From Raineya sp964654605 (GTDB taxonomy: Bacteria > Bacteroidota > Bacteroidia > Cytophagales > Thermonemataceae), in the NCBI GenBank assembly GCA_964654605.1, contig CAZZLW010000093.1:1-64000 (forward strand): DNA of 64,000 bases. Direction: 5' to 3'. The position numbers and the translations under genes were made by a program. Below, one piece after another: positions 44,019 through 51,455 of the stretch (the first letter of the stretch is position 1; each line of letters starts with the position of its first letter). The notes under the pieces were generated by a model. It ran no database searches. It was not told the origin of the DNA and was given only the letters and a program-made list of their open reading frames with translations.

Positions 44019-45698
44019 ATGTTGGGAGAAATGGACATACTTTCAAAAAAAATACAAGCCTACGAAACACTTGCTAAATACGCTACTGGCAGGCGGAAAG
44101 AGATTGCTTTGCAGGTATTGAAAGGTTTGTATTTGCTACAAAAACAGCAAGATAAAAAGCAAGAACAAGAAGGAACGAAGCAAGGGGGGTATGATGTTGT
44201 ACGAATTCCTATTACTGACATTTTTACAGACACAAATCTATTTCAGCAACGCTCAAAAGAGTACAGCGAAAGGAGCGTGAATAATATTATTTCAGATGTA
44301 CAAAATGGCAAATTTGTTTGGCAAAATTTTGACCCTATAACCCTATGGATTAAGCCTGAAAACGGCAAATATTACGTTTTGAGTGGGCATAGTCGTTTGG
44401 AGGCTTTCAAAAGGCTTTCAGCTATGGGGTATGCTCAATTTAATACGATACCTGCTAAAATTTTTGAAGGTACGCTTGCAGAGGCTCAAAAAATTGCCAA
44501 AAAATCAAATACACTTTCAACCAAAGAAAGCTATTTAGAAAGAGCAAAGTATTATCAAGATTTGCGTTCCGAAGCTGTGCCTGAAAAAGAAATTATTGCA
44601 GAAGCACGGCAAAATGAGGACAAAAACGCAAGTTTCATCTTAAACCTTTCACACTTAAATTTTAATGGAGAGCTTATACAAGACTTACAAATGCTTACGG
44701 CTAATGCTGATGATAGCGATAATACTGAAACGCTCAAACGTATAGCCAGTTGGATAGGTTACATTCGCTCTCGCTTGCCGCTTTTAGATAACCACGAAAA
44801 CGAATTGTATAAGTATCTTGTAAAGGACAACCGCTATACTAAATACAACCAAAGCAGTCTTTTTGCAGAAGTAGAAAAGCGTTGGAAACAGCGTGAAATG
44901 TTTAATACACCAATTACAGAACCTTTGAATATGGAAAATTTTGTAAGCAAGACGCAGGTTGAGCTTACTTATGATGAAAATTTACGCCAAGCACGTAAAG
45001 CTCTCAAAGAGGCAGAGGAAGAGAGAGAAAACAAAAAGAAAGAGTTACTACAAAGTTTTAGAGAGCAATACAATCGTAACCCTACTGATGAAGATATAAA
45101 ACGTATTCTTGAAATACTTTTGCCTTATGATGTGGCTATCAAACGAGCTGAACAAGAAGTTTTAAGGCTTGAAAACCAGAGAGATTTCATAAAACAGGAG
45201 GCAAAAAAGCAAATGAGTTTGTTTGGTTTGTTTGGGTCAGAATACACGCAATTTAAGGGAAAACCCAAAGAAGCTATAAAGTTTTTAATGAAAGTAAAAG
45301 AAGGGGAAGCTGTTGATGCTTTGTATAGAGATGATATTGGTTATGTTTCTATTGTTTGGGGCGAAAACAATGAAAAAAATGAAGGATATGGATTAAAACA
45401 TATTATTGAAAAACACGGAGCATATATTGAAGCACTTGGGTTTGCAATAGAAGACTTTATACCTATTGTTTTCGCCTTTGGTACATTTAATTCGGATAAA
45501 TCTATTGACGGAAAAATTGTGTTGGATAGCGAAAGTTTTAGAATTATTATTCAAACAAACTTTTTTGGTGTAAAAAAGAAATGGTTACTATCTGCTTTTG
45601 ACTTAAAAAAGAAAATGTCGCTTGGAAGCCTTGAAACCGTACTCGGCAAGACTTTTACAAATGAGCCACTGCCTCAATCAACAAGCGACAAAGAATGA
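44019..45698 (+). CDS. Polyvalent protein: ParB-like domain plus barnase/EndoU/ColicinE5/RelE-like nuclease
   Basis: 559 residues from the ATG at 44019. Residues about 60-180 are a ParB N-terminal-type domain (VRIPITDIFTDTNLFQQRS; KYYVLSGHSRLEAFKRL), then a helical region with coiled coils. The C-terminal 130 residues fit the phage nuclease family known from polyvalent proteins: VSIVWGENNEKNEGYGLKHI followed by IEKHG and a strand-rich end (FRIIIQTNFFGVKKKWLLSAF). Polyvalent proteins are described as being injected with DNA to counter host defence or manage early infection. Here it precedes a RecA-type ATPase. Confidence 0.7.
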   Translation: MLGEMDILSKKIQAYETLAKYATGRRKEIALQVLKGLYLLQKQQDKKQEQEGTKQGGYDVVRIPITDIFTDTNLFQQRSKEYSERSVNNIISDVQNGKFVWQNFDPITLWIKPENGKYYVLSGHSRLEAFKRLSAMGYAQFNTIPAKIFEGTLAEAQKIAKKSNTLSTKESYLERAKYYQDLRSEAVPEKEIIAEARQNEDKNASFILNLSHLNFNGELIQDLQMLTANADDSDNTETLKRIASWIGYIRSRLPLLDNHENELYKYLVKDNRYTKYNQSSLFAEVEKRWKQREMFNTPITEPLNMENFVSKTQVELTYDENLRQARKALKEAEEERENKKKELLQSFREQYNRNPTDEDIKRILEILLPYDVAIKRAEQEVLRLENQRDFIKQEAKKQMSLFGLFGSEYTQFKGKPKEAIKFLMKVKEGEAVDALYRDDIGYVSIVWGENNEKNEGYGLKHIIEKHGAYIEALGFAIEDFIPIVFAFGTFNSDKSIDGKIVLDSESFRIIIQTNFFGVKKKWLLSAFDLKKKMSLGSLETVLGKTFTNEPLPQSTSDKE

Positions 45699-45734
45699 AC
45701 CTCAAAAATAATGCCAAAATTAACTTGTAAAACT

Positions 45735-47249
45735 ATGAAATATTCGCAAGCAGACATAGCAGAATTAAAAAAAGCATTAGTAAGTGCAAAAGAAATTGGC
45801 GATGATGAACTTGCCAAAATGCTCTCTGAACAAATTGCAGAGATAGAGGCAGAAATGGAGCGGGCAAATATTAAGGATTTGGAAAAAGTAGATTGTTCAA
45901 AGGAGCAACAAGAAATACAGAAAATTAAAAAGAAAATTTCGGAATTAGAACAAAAAAAGGCTACAACCGAAGTTAAAAGCAATTTACCTACGGTGGTTTC
46001 TAAAAGTAAAAAACAACCTAAAAAAACAACTACAAAACCCAGTGGGAAAGTAATTGCTTTACCTTCTTCTCAAAGCCAAAACAAATTGCCCGCTATTGTA
46101 AGCAAACAAACCAAACAGCAGGCAAACAAGGCAAAAGGTAAAAGAGAAGCCAAAGCCGTCCTAAATATCAGTGAGCAAGTGCGTATTATCAAGCGTTTTG
46201 TAAATCTTATGAGTAGCAAGGGAAAAACCAAAAAAGCTCTTGAAAACTTGCTCTTGGCTATTAAAAAAGCCTTTTTGTTTAAAAAAATTACAGCTTCAAT
46301 GCCTTATTATGAAGTAGTGAAAGACATTGAAAAAATACTTGTAAAAGCCACACAAAGCAATGGCGATGTAGAAATATCAGTTTCTCAAAATGATATGGAA
46401 AACCTTAAAGATATTGCAAGTAGCGAAAAACGATTGCTTTCGGCAACCTATCTAAACAGCTATTTTAACCTTGCTCGTAGCGATAAGCAAGACAAAGCTA
46501 AAATGAAAAAATTAGCTGAAAAAATTGGCAATGCCCTAAAAGAAGGCTATATCAACCAAAGTGATATGTACTATAAAGAAATCAAGCGGGCTTTGGGGAA
46601 ACTGAATAGCGGTGAAATTAAGCTAAACGCCGATGAGCTTGCAGGACTTTCGGAAATCTGCTCTTGCGGTAAAACTTTGGCGGGTGTAGAAATAGATGCT
46701 GAAACGCTCCAAAACACTCAAATTGAAACTTTGGGGTTTGAGGGTATTTGGAAAGATTTTTTGGGTGATGTCGCCAAGCCTTTCAGTATGGTTATTTTTG
46801 GCTTACCCAAAACAGGAAAAACCTATTTAAGCCTAATGTTTGCCGATTACCTTTCACGGAATTTCGGTAAGGTTTTGTACGTAAGTGCAGAGGAGTTTGG
46901 TTCGCCTACGCTGGTGCGTAAAGTGCAAGATTTAGACTTACACAAGGATATTGTTTTTAGAGCTTCTTGCCCTGATGATGTAAGCCAATACGATTTTGTA
47001 TTTGTGGATAGCGTAAATAGAGCAAACATTGGGGTTGAAAAAGCTGAAAAAATGAAAAACCAAAATTCTAACACAAGTTTTATTTGGCTATTGCAGGCAA
47101 CCAAAGATGGCTATTTTAGAGGTTCGCAAGAATGGACGCATAATGCAGATATTATTGTAAAAGTTGATGAAAACAACACGGCAACGGCACAAGGTCGTTA
47201 CGGAGGAGGACAAATGAATGTTTTTGAAGTAATAGACTATGCAGAATAA
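45735..47249 (+). CDS. RadA/RecA-type ATPase with long N-terminal extension
   Basis: 504 residues from the ATG at 45735 (45711 is also in frame). The first 140 residues are coiled and basic low complexity, then a helical domain. From about residue 330 comes a P-loop ATPase: Walker A FGLPKTGKTYLSLMF, VLYVSAEEFG, Walker B YDFVFVDSVN, and LLQATKDGYFRGSQEWTHNA, which parallels the VTKDG-(x)G motif of RadA/Sms. It lacks the Walker B DE of FtsK/HerA packaging ATPases, so genome packaging is not established. Likely acts on DNA with the ParB-like partner upstream. Confidence 0.7.
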   Translation: MKYSQADIAELKKALVSAKEIGDDELAKMLSEQIAEIEAEMERANIKDLEKVDCSKEQQEIQKIKKKISELEQKKATTEVKSNLPTVVSKSKKQPKKTTTKPSGKVIALPSSQSQNKLPAIVSKQTKQQANKAKGKREAKAVLNISEQVRIIKRFVNLMSSKGKTKKALENLLLAIKKAFLFKKITASMPYYEVVKDIEKILVKATQSNGDVEISVSQNDMENLKDIASSEKRLLSATYLNSYFNLARSDKQDKAKMKKLAEKIGNALKEGYINQSDMYYKEIKRALGKLNSGEIKLNADELAGLSEICSCGKTLAGVEIDAETLQNTQIETLGFEGIWKDFLGDVAKPFSMVIFGLPKTGKTYLSLMFADYLSRNFGKVLYVSAEEFGSPTLVRKVQDLDLHKDIVFRASCPDDVSQYDFVFVDSVNRANIGVEKAEKMKNQNSNTSFIWLLQATKDGYFRGSQEWTHNADIIVKVDENNTATAQGRYGGGQMNVFEVIDYAE

Positions 47250-47484
47250 CAGCATACATACTGAAAGTTATCCAAACGCAACAGGTGTTATTAACGTGCC
47301 TGCAGGGTTTCTTTTGGGTAGTATTTACAACAAAAGCAGTAATAATATTCTCGTTGTGATAGGTTTTAGCAGTATCAATATTGCACCAAACACTATCTAC
47401 AACTTTGAGTACATCGGCAAAACTTACCCTGAAATATCTATTATTGCGGGAGTGAATGTAATTGACGCAGTTTTTCATTACTGA
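47239..47484 (+). CDS. Small beta-rich protein
   Basis: 81 residues, overlapping the ATPase gene by 11 nt. Strand-rich (TGVINVPAGFLLGSIYNKSS, NILVVIGFSSINIAPNTI). It starts a run of three small probable spike or fibre genes. No domain recognised. Confidence 0.45.
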   Translation: MQNNSIHTESYPNATGVINVPAGFLLGSIYNKSSNNILVVIGFSSINIAPNTIYNFEYIGKTYPEISIIAGVNVIDAVFHY

Positions 47485-47491
47485 TAGACGT

Positions 47492-47866
47492 ATGGGATAC
47501 ATAAATAAAGGAGGTAGTGGAGGAGGAGGATTTTTACCTGATTATTCGCTTTCTCCTATTGTTTATCCAAGAAAGTGGGTAAATGGAAATTTTGTATATG
47601 AAATTTCGGTGCAAGAAGTTTTAAGTAGTTGGGGATTTAATTGGTATTTTTTATTAAGTAAAACAATTGTTGATACTACCGCAATTATTGAGCATAGTTT
47701 TGCTTACACAGATGATGGTATAAATTGGTATAAGTTTGATAATTTCAATGTTTGGAGTGGGTCTTTTAGTGCTTTTTTGCAGATTTACAATCCTACTCCA
47801 AACCAAATTTTAGTAACCGGCGTGATTAAATACACACTTGTAGAAATGCCTGTTTTAAGTTCTTAA
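47492..47866 (+). CDS. Probable spike/fibre component
   Basis: 124 residues from the ATG at 47492. A glycine-rich start (NKGGSGGGGFLPDYSL) then strand-rich sequence with many Trp/Tyr/Asn. Four nt before the next fibre-like gene. Receptor binding is inferred from composition and position. Confidence 0.4.
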   Translation: MGYINKGGSGGGGFLPDYSLSPIVYPRKWVNGNFVYEISVQEVLSSWGFNWYFLLSKTIVDTTAIIEHSFAYTDDGINWYKFDNFNVWSGSFSAFLQIYNPTPNQILVTGVIKYTLVEMPVLSS

Positions 47867-47870
47867 AAAT

Positions 47871-48350
47871 ATGCCTTATACACGCATAAACAATGATTGG
47901 AATGATATAACGGGCAAACCTACAAACTTGGCAACCTTGCCTGTGGATTGGGGGGATTTGATAAACATACCTCCTGATATTGCTTTTTTGCCTGTTTTTG
48001 AGGATTGGCAATCCATTTCTTTCACGACAACAAACAACATTTTTACAAATGTATGGAGTATAAATGTAGGATTAAATGAAGTAGTGAGTTATGAAATAGA
48101 TTTACTGGGTCGCAGGCAAGGAACAAATGGAATATGGAGTGCCAAATATGTCAATGCTGTTGTAAATAATGCAGGCATACTTACACAAATAGGACTTTTG
48201 CAGAATTTCTTGCGAGAAAACTTGACCACAAATGCACAATTTCAATCAACAAATGTAGGCACAACACATTTTTTCAGAGTGCATAGCGGTACAATACAAG
48301 TAATAAACTGGATTGGCAAAATACGGATTTTCAAAACAATATTACCATAA
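47871..48350 (+). CDS. Fibre-like protein with W-x-D-I-x-G-K-P-T motif
   Basis: 159 residues. The start NNDWNDITGKPTNLATLPVD and the following VDWGDLINIP are the short pseudo-repeats found at the base of phage tail fibres and spikes. The C-terminal 110 residues are strand-rich (LLGRRQGTNGIWSAKYV, FFRVHSGTIQVINWIGKIRI), a plausible receptor-binding head. Its stop overlaps the first lysis gene (ATAATG). Confidence 0.55.
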   Translation: MPYTRINNDWNDITGKPTNLATLPVDWGDLINIPPDIAFLPVFEDWQSISFTTTNNIFTNVWSINVGLNEVVSYEIDLLGRRQGTNGIWSAKYVNAVVNNAGILTQIGLLQNFLRENLTTNAQFQSTNVGTTHFFRVHSGTIQVINWIGKIRIFKTILP

Positions 48351-48592
48351 TGGCAGACTTACGAGCATTGATAGAGTTTATTGTGGCGATAGTTTCGGCT
48401 TACTTTCTAATCAAAATCGAGAATGTAAAGCAACAGAAAGATATTGCCACTTTACAAAGTCGGGTAGATAGATTAGAGCAGAAGCAAAACGAGGAAATCA
48501 GGGAAATACACGGCTTTATCCGTGAAATTCGGGATATGATACAAGAACTTGAAATTAAGATTTTGCAGAAAGATAGACGTACCGAACATTAA
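48350..48592 (+). CDS. Membrane/coiled-coil lysis-cassette protein A1
   Basis: 80 residues: one N-terminal membrane helix (ALIEFIVAIVSAYFLIKI) then a continuous coiled coil (ATLQSRVDRLEQKQNEEI). Same plan as the 94-residue product at 49,786-50,070, which lies in the second cassette. Possible inner spanin subunit or holin partner; role inferred from position before a holin-like gene. Confidence 0.5.
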   Translation: MADLRALIEFIVAIVSAYFLIKIENVKQQKDIATLQSRVDRLEQKQNEEIREIHGFIREIRDMIQELEIKILQKDRRTEH

Positions 48593-48605
48593 AAACGCTA
48601 TAACT

Positions 48606-48851
48606 ATGAATTTTCGTTTTCAGAATTTTTGGAAAGATTTTGGGCTGACGTTGGTGGGCATTTTCATAAGCAGTCTTGTAATTTTGGTTACTTTGGGCTT
48701 GATGTGGAAAGGCAAACTTACCGCCGAGCAAGCAACAACTTTTCTTAGTGTAATTACACCTGCAATTATCACCATTTACGGGCTTGCAGGGAGAGAAAAT
48801 AAACCTAATAATTATGAAAACTCAAACGGCTCAAACGGCAAAACAGGATAA
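48606..48851 (+). CDS. Holin-like protein A2
   Basis: 81 residues from the ATG at 48606. Two hydrophobic helices (LTLVGIFISSLVILVTLGLMW and TTFLSVITPAIITIYGLAG) separated by a Lys-Glu turn, small size and a polar tail, the layout of a class II holin. A similar 69-residue protein lies at 50,072-50,281. Confidence 0.6.
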   Translation: MNFRFQNFWKDFGLTLVGIFISSLVILVTLGLMWKGKLTAEQATTFLSVITPAIITIYGLAGRENKPNNYENSNGSNGKTG

Positions 48852-48939
48852 GCGTTTGCAAGAACGTACAGACGCTTTTGCACAACAAAGAAGCAAAGAG
48901 TATCCACAAGTAAAAAGCTATGTTCGGGACGCTGTTTAG
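48814..48939 (+). CDS. 41-residue ORF overlapping both neighbours in the lysis cassette
   Basis: ATG at 48814 and stop at 48937-48939; begins MKTQTAQTAKQDKRLQERTD and ends SYVRDAV. It overlaps the end of the holin-like gene by 38 nt and the start of the next gene by 20 nt, in other frames. Charged and helical, no membrane segment. Reality supported by bridging an otherwise unusual 68-nt gap; could be chance. Confidence 0.4.
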   Translation: MKTQTAQTAKQDKRLQERTDAFAQQRSKEYPQVKSYVRDAV

Positions 48940-49240
48940 ACTTTCGGCTTATTTATTGCCTTTTGCGGTAGGAATTTTTGCAGGCTACTTTGCGAAAGAG
49001 CAGTTTTTTACAAAACCTTGCCCCGCTTGTGTGTGTCCTGAATGCCCGCCTTCAAATACTACGTATTTGGTTATCAATAACGAAAAACTGAAAGTAAAGG
49101 GTAACGGCTCATTAGATTTGACCAATATTTTGAAAGATAATCAAATCAAGCAAGAAAACAAGGAACTGAACGAAAAGGACACCTTAAAACAAAAACCTGA
49201 ACGTAAAGGATTTTTCAAACGAATTTTCGGTAAAAAGTAG
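48920..49240 (+). CDS. Membrane protein with Cys-Pro cluster, spanin-like position
   Basis: 106 residues: one membrane helix (residues 8-26, LSAYLLPFAVGIFAGYFA), a cluster KPCPACVCPECPPSN, then a charged helical tail. It lies between the holin-like gene and the lysozyme, where spanins usually sit. The four cysteines could bind metal or form disulfides outside the inner membrane. Confidence 0.5.
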   Translation: MFGTLFRLSAYLLPFAVGIFAGYFAKEQFFTKPCPACVCPECPPSNTTYLVINNEKLKVKGNGSLDLTNILKDNQIKQENKELNEKDTLKQKPERKGFFKRIFGKK

Positions 49241-49247
49241 AACTTAT

Positions 49248-49784
49248 ATGGCAGAATTTGAACCTTTTTTTCCGCATATACTTCGTTGGGAGGGTGGTTA
49301 TGCAGATTACAAAGAAGACCCAGGTGGTTGCACCAAGTACGGCATAACTATCCACACGTGGAAAACTTTTGGTTATGATAAAAACGGCGATGGTATCATC
49401 ACTTGCGAGGACGTAAAACGCATTACCGAAAAGGACGCTGAAGCGATTTATGAGCGTCAGTTTTGGTATGCTAACAATATGCACCTAATAGAAAATCAAA
49501 AACTTGCTGAACTGATATGCGATTGGTGCATCAATAGCGGAGCAGGAATAGCTATTATCAGAGTACAAAGGATACTTAATGATTTAGGCGAAAAATTAGT
49601 TGCTGATGGGATTTGTGGAATTAGAACTATTACTGCTATCAATAAATATAGTAAAGAACTTTACAAAAGAGTGTGGTTAGCAAGAGAGCAGTTTTATAGA
49701 GATATAGTAAAAAGAAATCCTGCAATGAGTATATTTTTGAAAGGCTGGCTAAATAGATTAAATTCATTCCCAAAAGAAATATGA
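49248..49784 (+). CDS. GH108 lysozyme with PG_binding_3 domain, chimeric codon usage
   Basis: 178 residues. The catalytic Glu of the GH108 N-acetylmuramidase family is in ILRWEGGYADYKEDPGG, followed by CTKYGIT; the C-terminal part (ELICDWCINSGAGIAI, LVADGICGIRTITAIN) is the PG_binding_3 domain. The protein is intact and of normal length. The DNA is not uniform: all three Arg codons before 49,458 are CGT/CGC and all eight after 49,559 are AGA/AGG, with a parallel shift to AT-rich codons. The gene therefore joins element A to element B near its domain boundary. No signal peptide, so it needs the holin. Confidence 0.88.
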   Translation: MAEFEPFFPHILRWEGGYADYKEDPGGCTKYGITIHTWKTFGYDKNGDGIITCEDVKRITEKDAEAIYERQFWYANNMHLIENQKLAELICDWCINSGAGIAIIRVQRILNDLGEKLVADGICGIRTITAINKYSKELYKRVWLAREQFYRDIVKRNPAMSIFLKGWLNRLNSFPKEI

Positions 49785-49785
49785 T

Positions 49786-50070
49786 ATGGAAACTAATAAT
49801 ATATTAAACATTATCAATGTTGTCTTATCTGTTATTTTTTCTATAATGTCAGCATATATTATTATGAGAGAAAGACTTTTGAAATTAGAAATTAAATCAG
49901 AAGTTTTATCAAAAGAATTAGAAAAAACAAAAGCAGATGTAGGCAAAGAAATTTCAAATATGAAAGAAATTCACGACGAATTAGAAGAGAAAATCTATAA
50001 TAGATTTGATAATGTAGAAGAGATATTACAAGAAATTATGTTAAAGTTAGAACGTAATAGTGTAAGGTAA
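49786..50070 (+). CDS. Membrane/coiled-coil lysis-cassette protein B1
   Basis: 94 residues: N-terminal membrane helix (IINVVLSVIFSIMSAYIIM) then a long coiled coil (LEIKSEVLSKELEKTKADVG). Same architecture as the 80-residue product at 48,350. One nt separates it from the lysozyme stop. Possible spanin or holin partner. Confidence 0.5.
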   Translation: METNNILNIINVVLSVIFSIMSAYIIMRERLLKLEIKSEVLSKELEKTKADVGKEISNMKEIHDELEEKIYNRFDNVEEILQEIMLKLERNSVR

Positions 50071-50071
50071 T

Positions 50072-50281
50072 ATGAACTTTGATATAAGAAATATTTACAG
50101 ACATAAGACTTCTTCATTTATAGCAGTCTTGCTTATTATTGTAGCTTCATTATATTTTGTCTATGATGAAAAAGCAACGTTTCCTGAAATTACTGCTTTT
50201 TTAGTACCTATTATCAGTTTGTTATTATACGGTAATAGCAATAAACAATCTAATAATCATACAGAAAATAAAATAGAATAG
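50072..50281 (+). CDS. Holin-like protein B2
   Basis: 69 residues with two hydrophobic helices (SFIAVLLIIVASLYFVY and FPEITAFLVPIISLLLYG) and a polar tail. It mirrors the 81-residue holin-like protein of element A in size and layout, including the hinge before the second helix (ATFPEITAFLVPI versus AEQATTFLSVITP). Confidence 0.55.
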   Translation: MNFDIRNIYRHKTSSFIAVLLIIVASLYFVYDEKATFPEITAFLVPIISLLLYGNSNKQSNNHTENKIE

Positions 50282-50283
50282 TT

Positions 50284-51453
50284 ATGGATTTTAATGGAAC
50301 AGATATAATAGATGTAAGTTCAGTAAAAGATTTAATAGAACTTGCTAAACAAAATTCTGAAATCATTACCGAAGATGGGGAAACTATAAAGATTGACCCA
50401 GGGGTTGATATTACCAAAGAATTAGAAGAAGAAAAAACAGAAGAAGAAATTATAGAAAGTATTGTAAAAGGAAGTGAAGATGATGATAACTATGATGATG
50501 ATGATGATAACTATGATGATGATGATAATGATGAAATAGAAAATGATAATAATAGTAGTAACAAAGGAAGAATAGAAAACAAAGGTTTATTATCTGTTAT
50601 ATCTTATCTTGCAGATAAATTTGATATAGACGATAATTTTTTGCAAAGTGATGCTATCAAAAAAGAACCTTTGCAAAAAATATTAGATTTTATTTATGAG
50701 GAAGCAGAAGATAAGATATTAGAAAAAAATAGTGATAAGCTATACAAATCAGAACTATCTTACCAACTTGACAATTATTTATCAAAAGGAGGAAATATAC
50801 AAGATTTTTTTTCTGAATTTTTGACATCTACCGACGAATTAGGTAAGCAACAAGAAATAATAGCAGATTTAAGTGATAAAGAATTGTTGTATGCAGATTT
50901 CATTAACAAAGGTTTTTCAGAAGAAGAAGCAATAGAGTTTGTAGAAGATTTAGAAAAGAAAGGTAAATTAGGAATAAAAGCTAAAAATTTAAGAAACCAA
51001 ATAGAGGAAGGAATAGAAATACTTAAAAGAGAAAAGTTAAACAATATTCTTAAAGAGAAAAACGAAGTATTAAGTGAGATAGAAAAGAAAGAATATGAAC
51101 GTATAGAACAAGAAAAAGTAGATTTAGCAAATAAGTTAAGCAATATAAATAGTATTTACAATTTTCCTATTACAGAAGAACAAAAAGAGGAGTTATTTGA
51201 GTTTATTACAGAAACAGATAAAGATGGCTATACAGGATTAGATAAAGCATTGCAAAGCAATGAAAACTTAATCTTTATTAGCTTTCTTCTGAAATATGGT
51301 AACAACTTCATAAATTACTTGCAAAATACTTTCAAGGAAAGAAGCAAGAAAATATTTTATGATAAGTTACTAAAAGAACCAATTGTTACACAATCTAAAA
51401 GTAGATTAGCTGTAAAAGACAATTTAAATGTTCAAAAGTTAAACGAATTTTAG
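50284..51453 (+). CDS. Acidic scaffold-like protein upstream of the capsid gene
   Basis: 389 residues, highly acidic and helical, with an Asp tract at about 66-84 (SEDDDNYDDDDDNYDDDDND) encoded by a GAT-rich tandem repeat, then long charged helices (GFSEEEAIEFVEDLEKKGKL). Position directly in front of the capsid candidate, acidity and predicted helices fit a capsid scaffolding protein. No protease motif seen. Confidence 0.55.
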   Translation: MDFNGTDIIDVSSVKDLIELAKQNSEIITEDGETIKIDPGVDITKELEEEKTEEEIIESIVKGSEDDDNYDDDDDNYDDDDNDEIENDNNSSNKGRIENKGLLSVISYLADKFDIDDNFLQSDAIKKEPLQKILDFIYEEAEDKILEKNSDKLYKSELSYQLDNYLSKGGNIQDFFSEFLTSTDELGKQQEIIADLSDKELLYADFINKGFSEEEAIEFVEDLEKKGKLGIKAKNLRNQIEEGIEILKREKLNNILKEKNEVLSEIEKKEYERIEQEKVDLANKLSNINSIYNFPITEEQKEELFEFITETDKDGYTGLDKALQSNENLIFISFLLKYGNNFINYLQNTFKERSKKIFYDKLLKEPIVTQSKSRLAVKDNLNVQKLNEF

Positions 51454-51455
51454 TT

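Larger units (their letters stand above)
33300..49500 (+). mobile_element. Element A: candidate tailless, membrane-containing virus-like gene block
   Basis: About 28 plus-strand genes with gaps of a few nucleotides or ATGA/GTGA overlaps. Roughly half of the products have one membrane segment near an end, and several carry cell-wall modules. Capsid candidate, fibre-like protein and lysis cassette are present; terminase, portal and tail genes are not seen. The size (about 16 kb) is close to that of PRD1-like viruses. Left edge set at the 10-bp repeat array, right edge at the codon-usage switch inside the lysozyme gene. No integrase or att site found. Virus identity is inference. Confidence 0.45.

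Noticed and set aside
45735..47249. Packaging ATPase of FtsK/HerA type
   Set aside because: Walker B lacks the acidic DE and the TKDG motif points to RadA; packaging role not supported.
49248..49784. Frameshift or truncation in the lysozyme
   Set aside because: The frame is intact and both domains are complete; only codon use changes.
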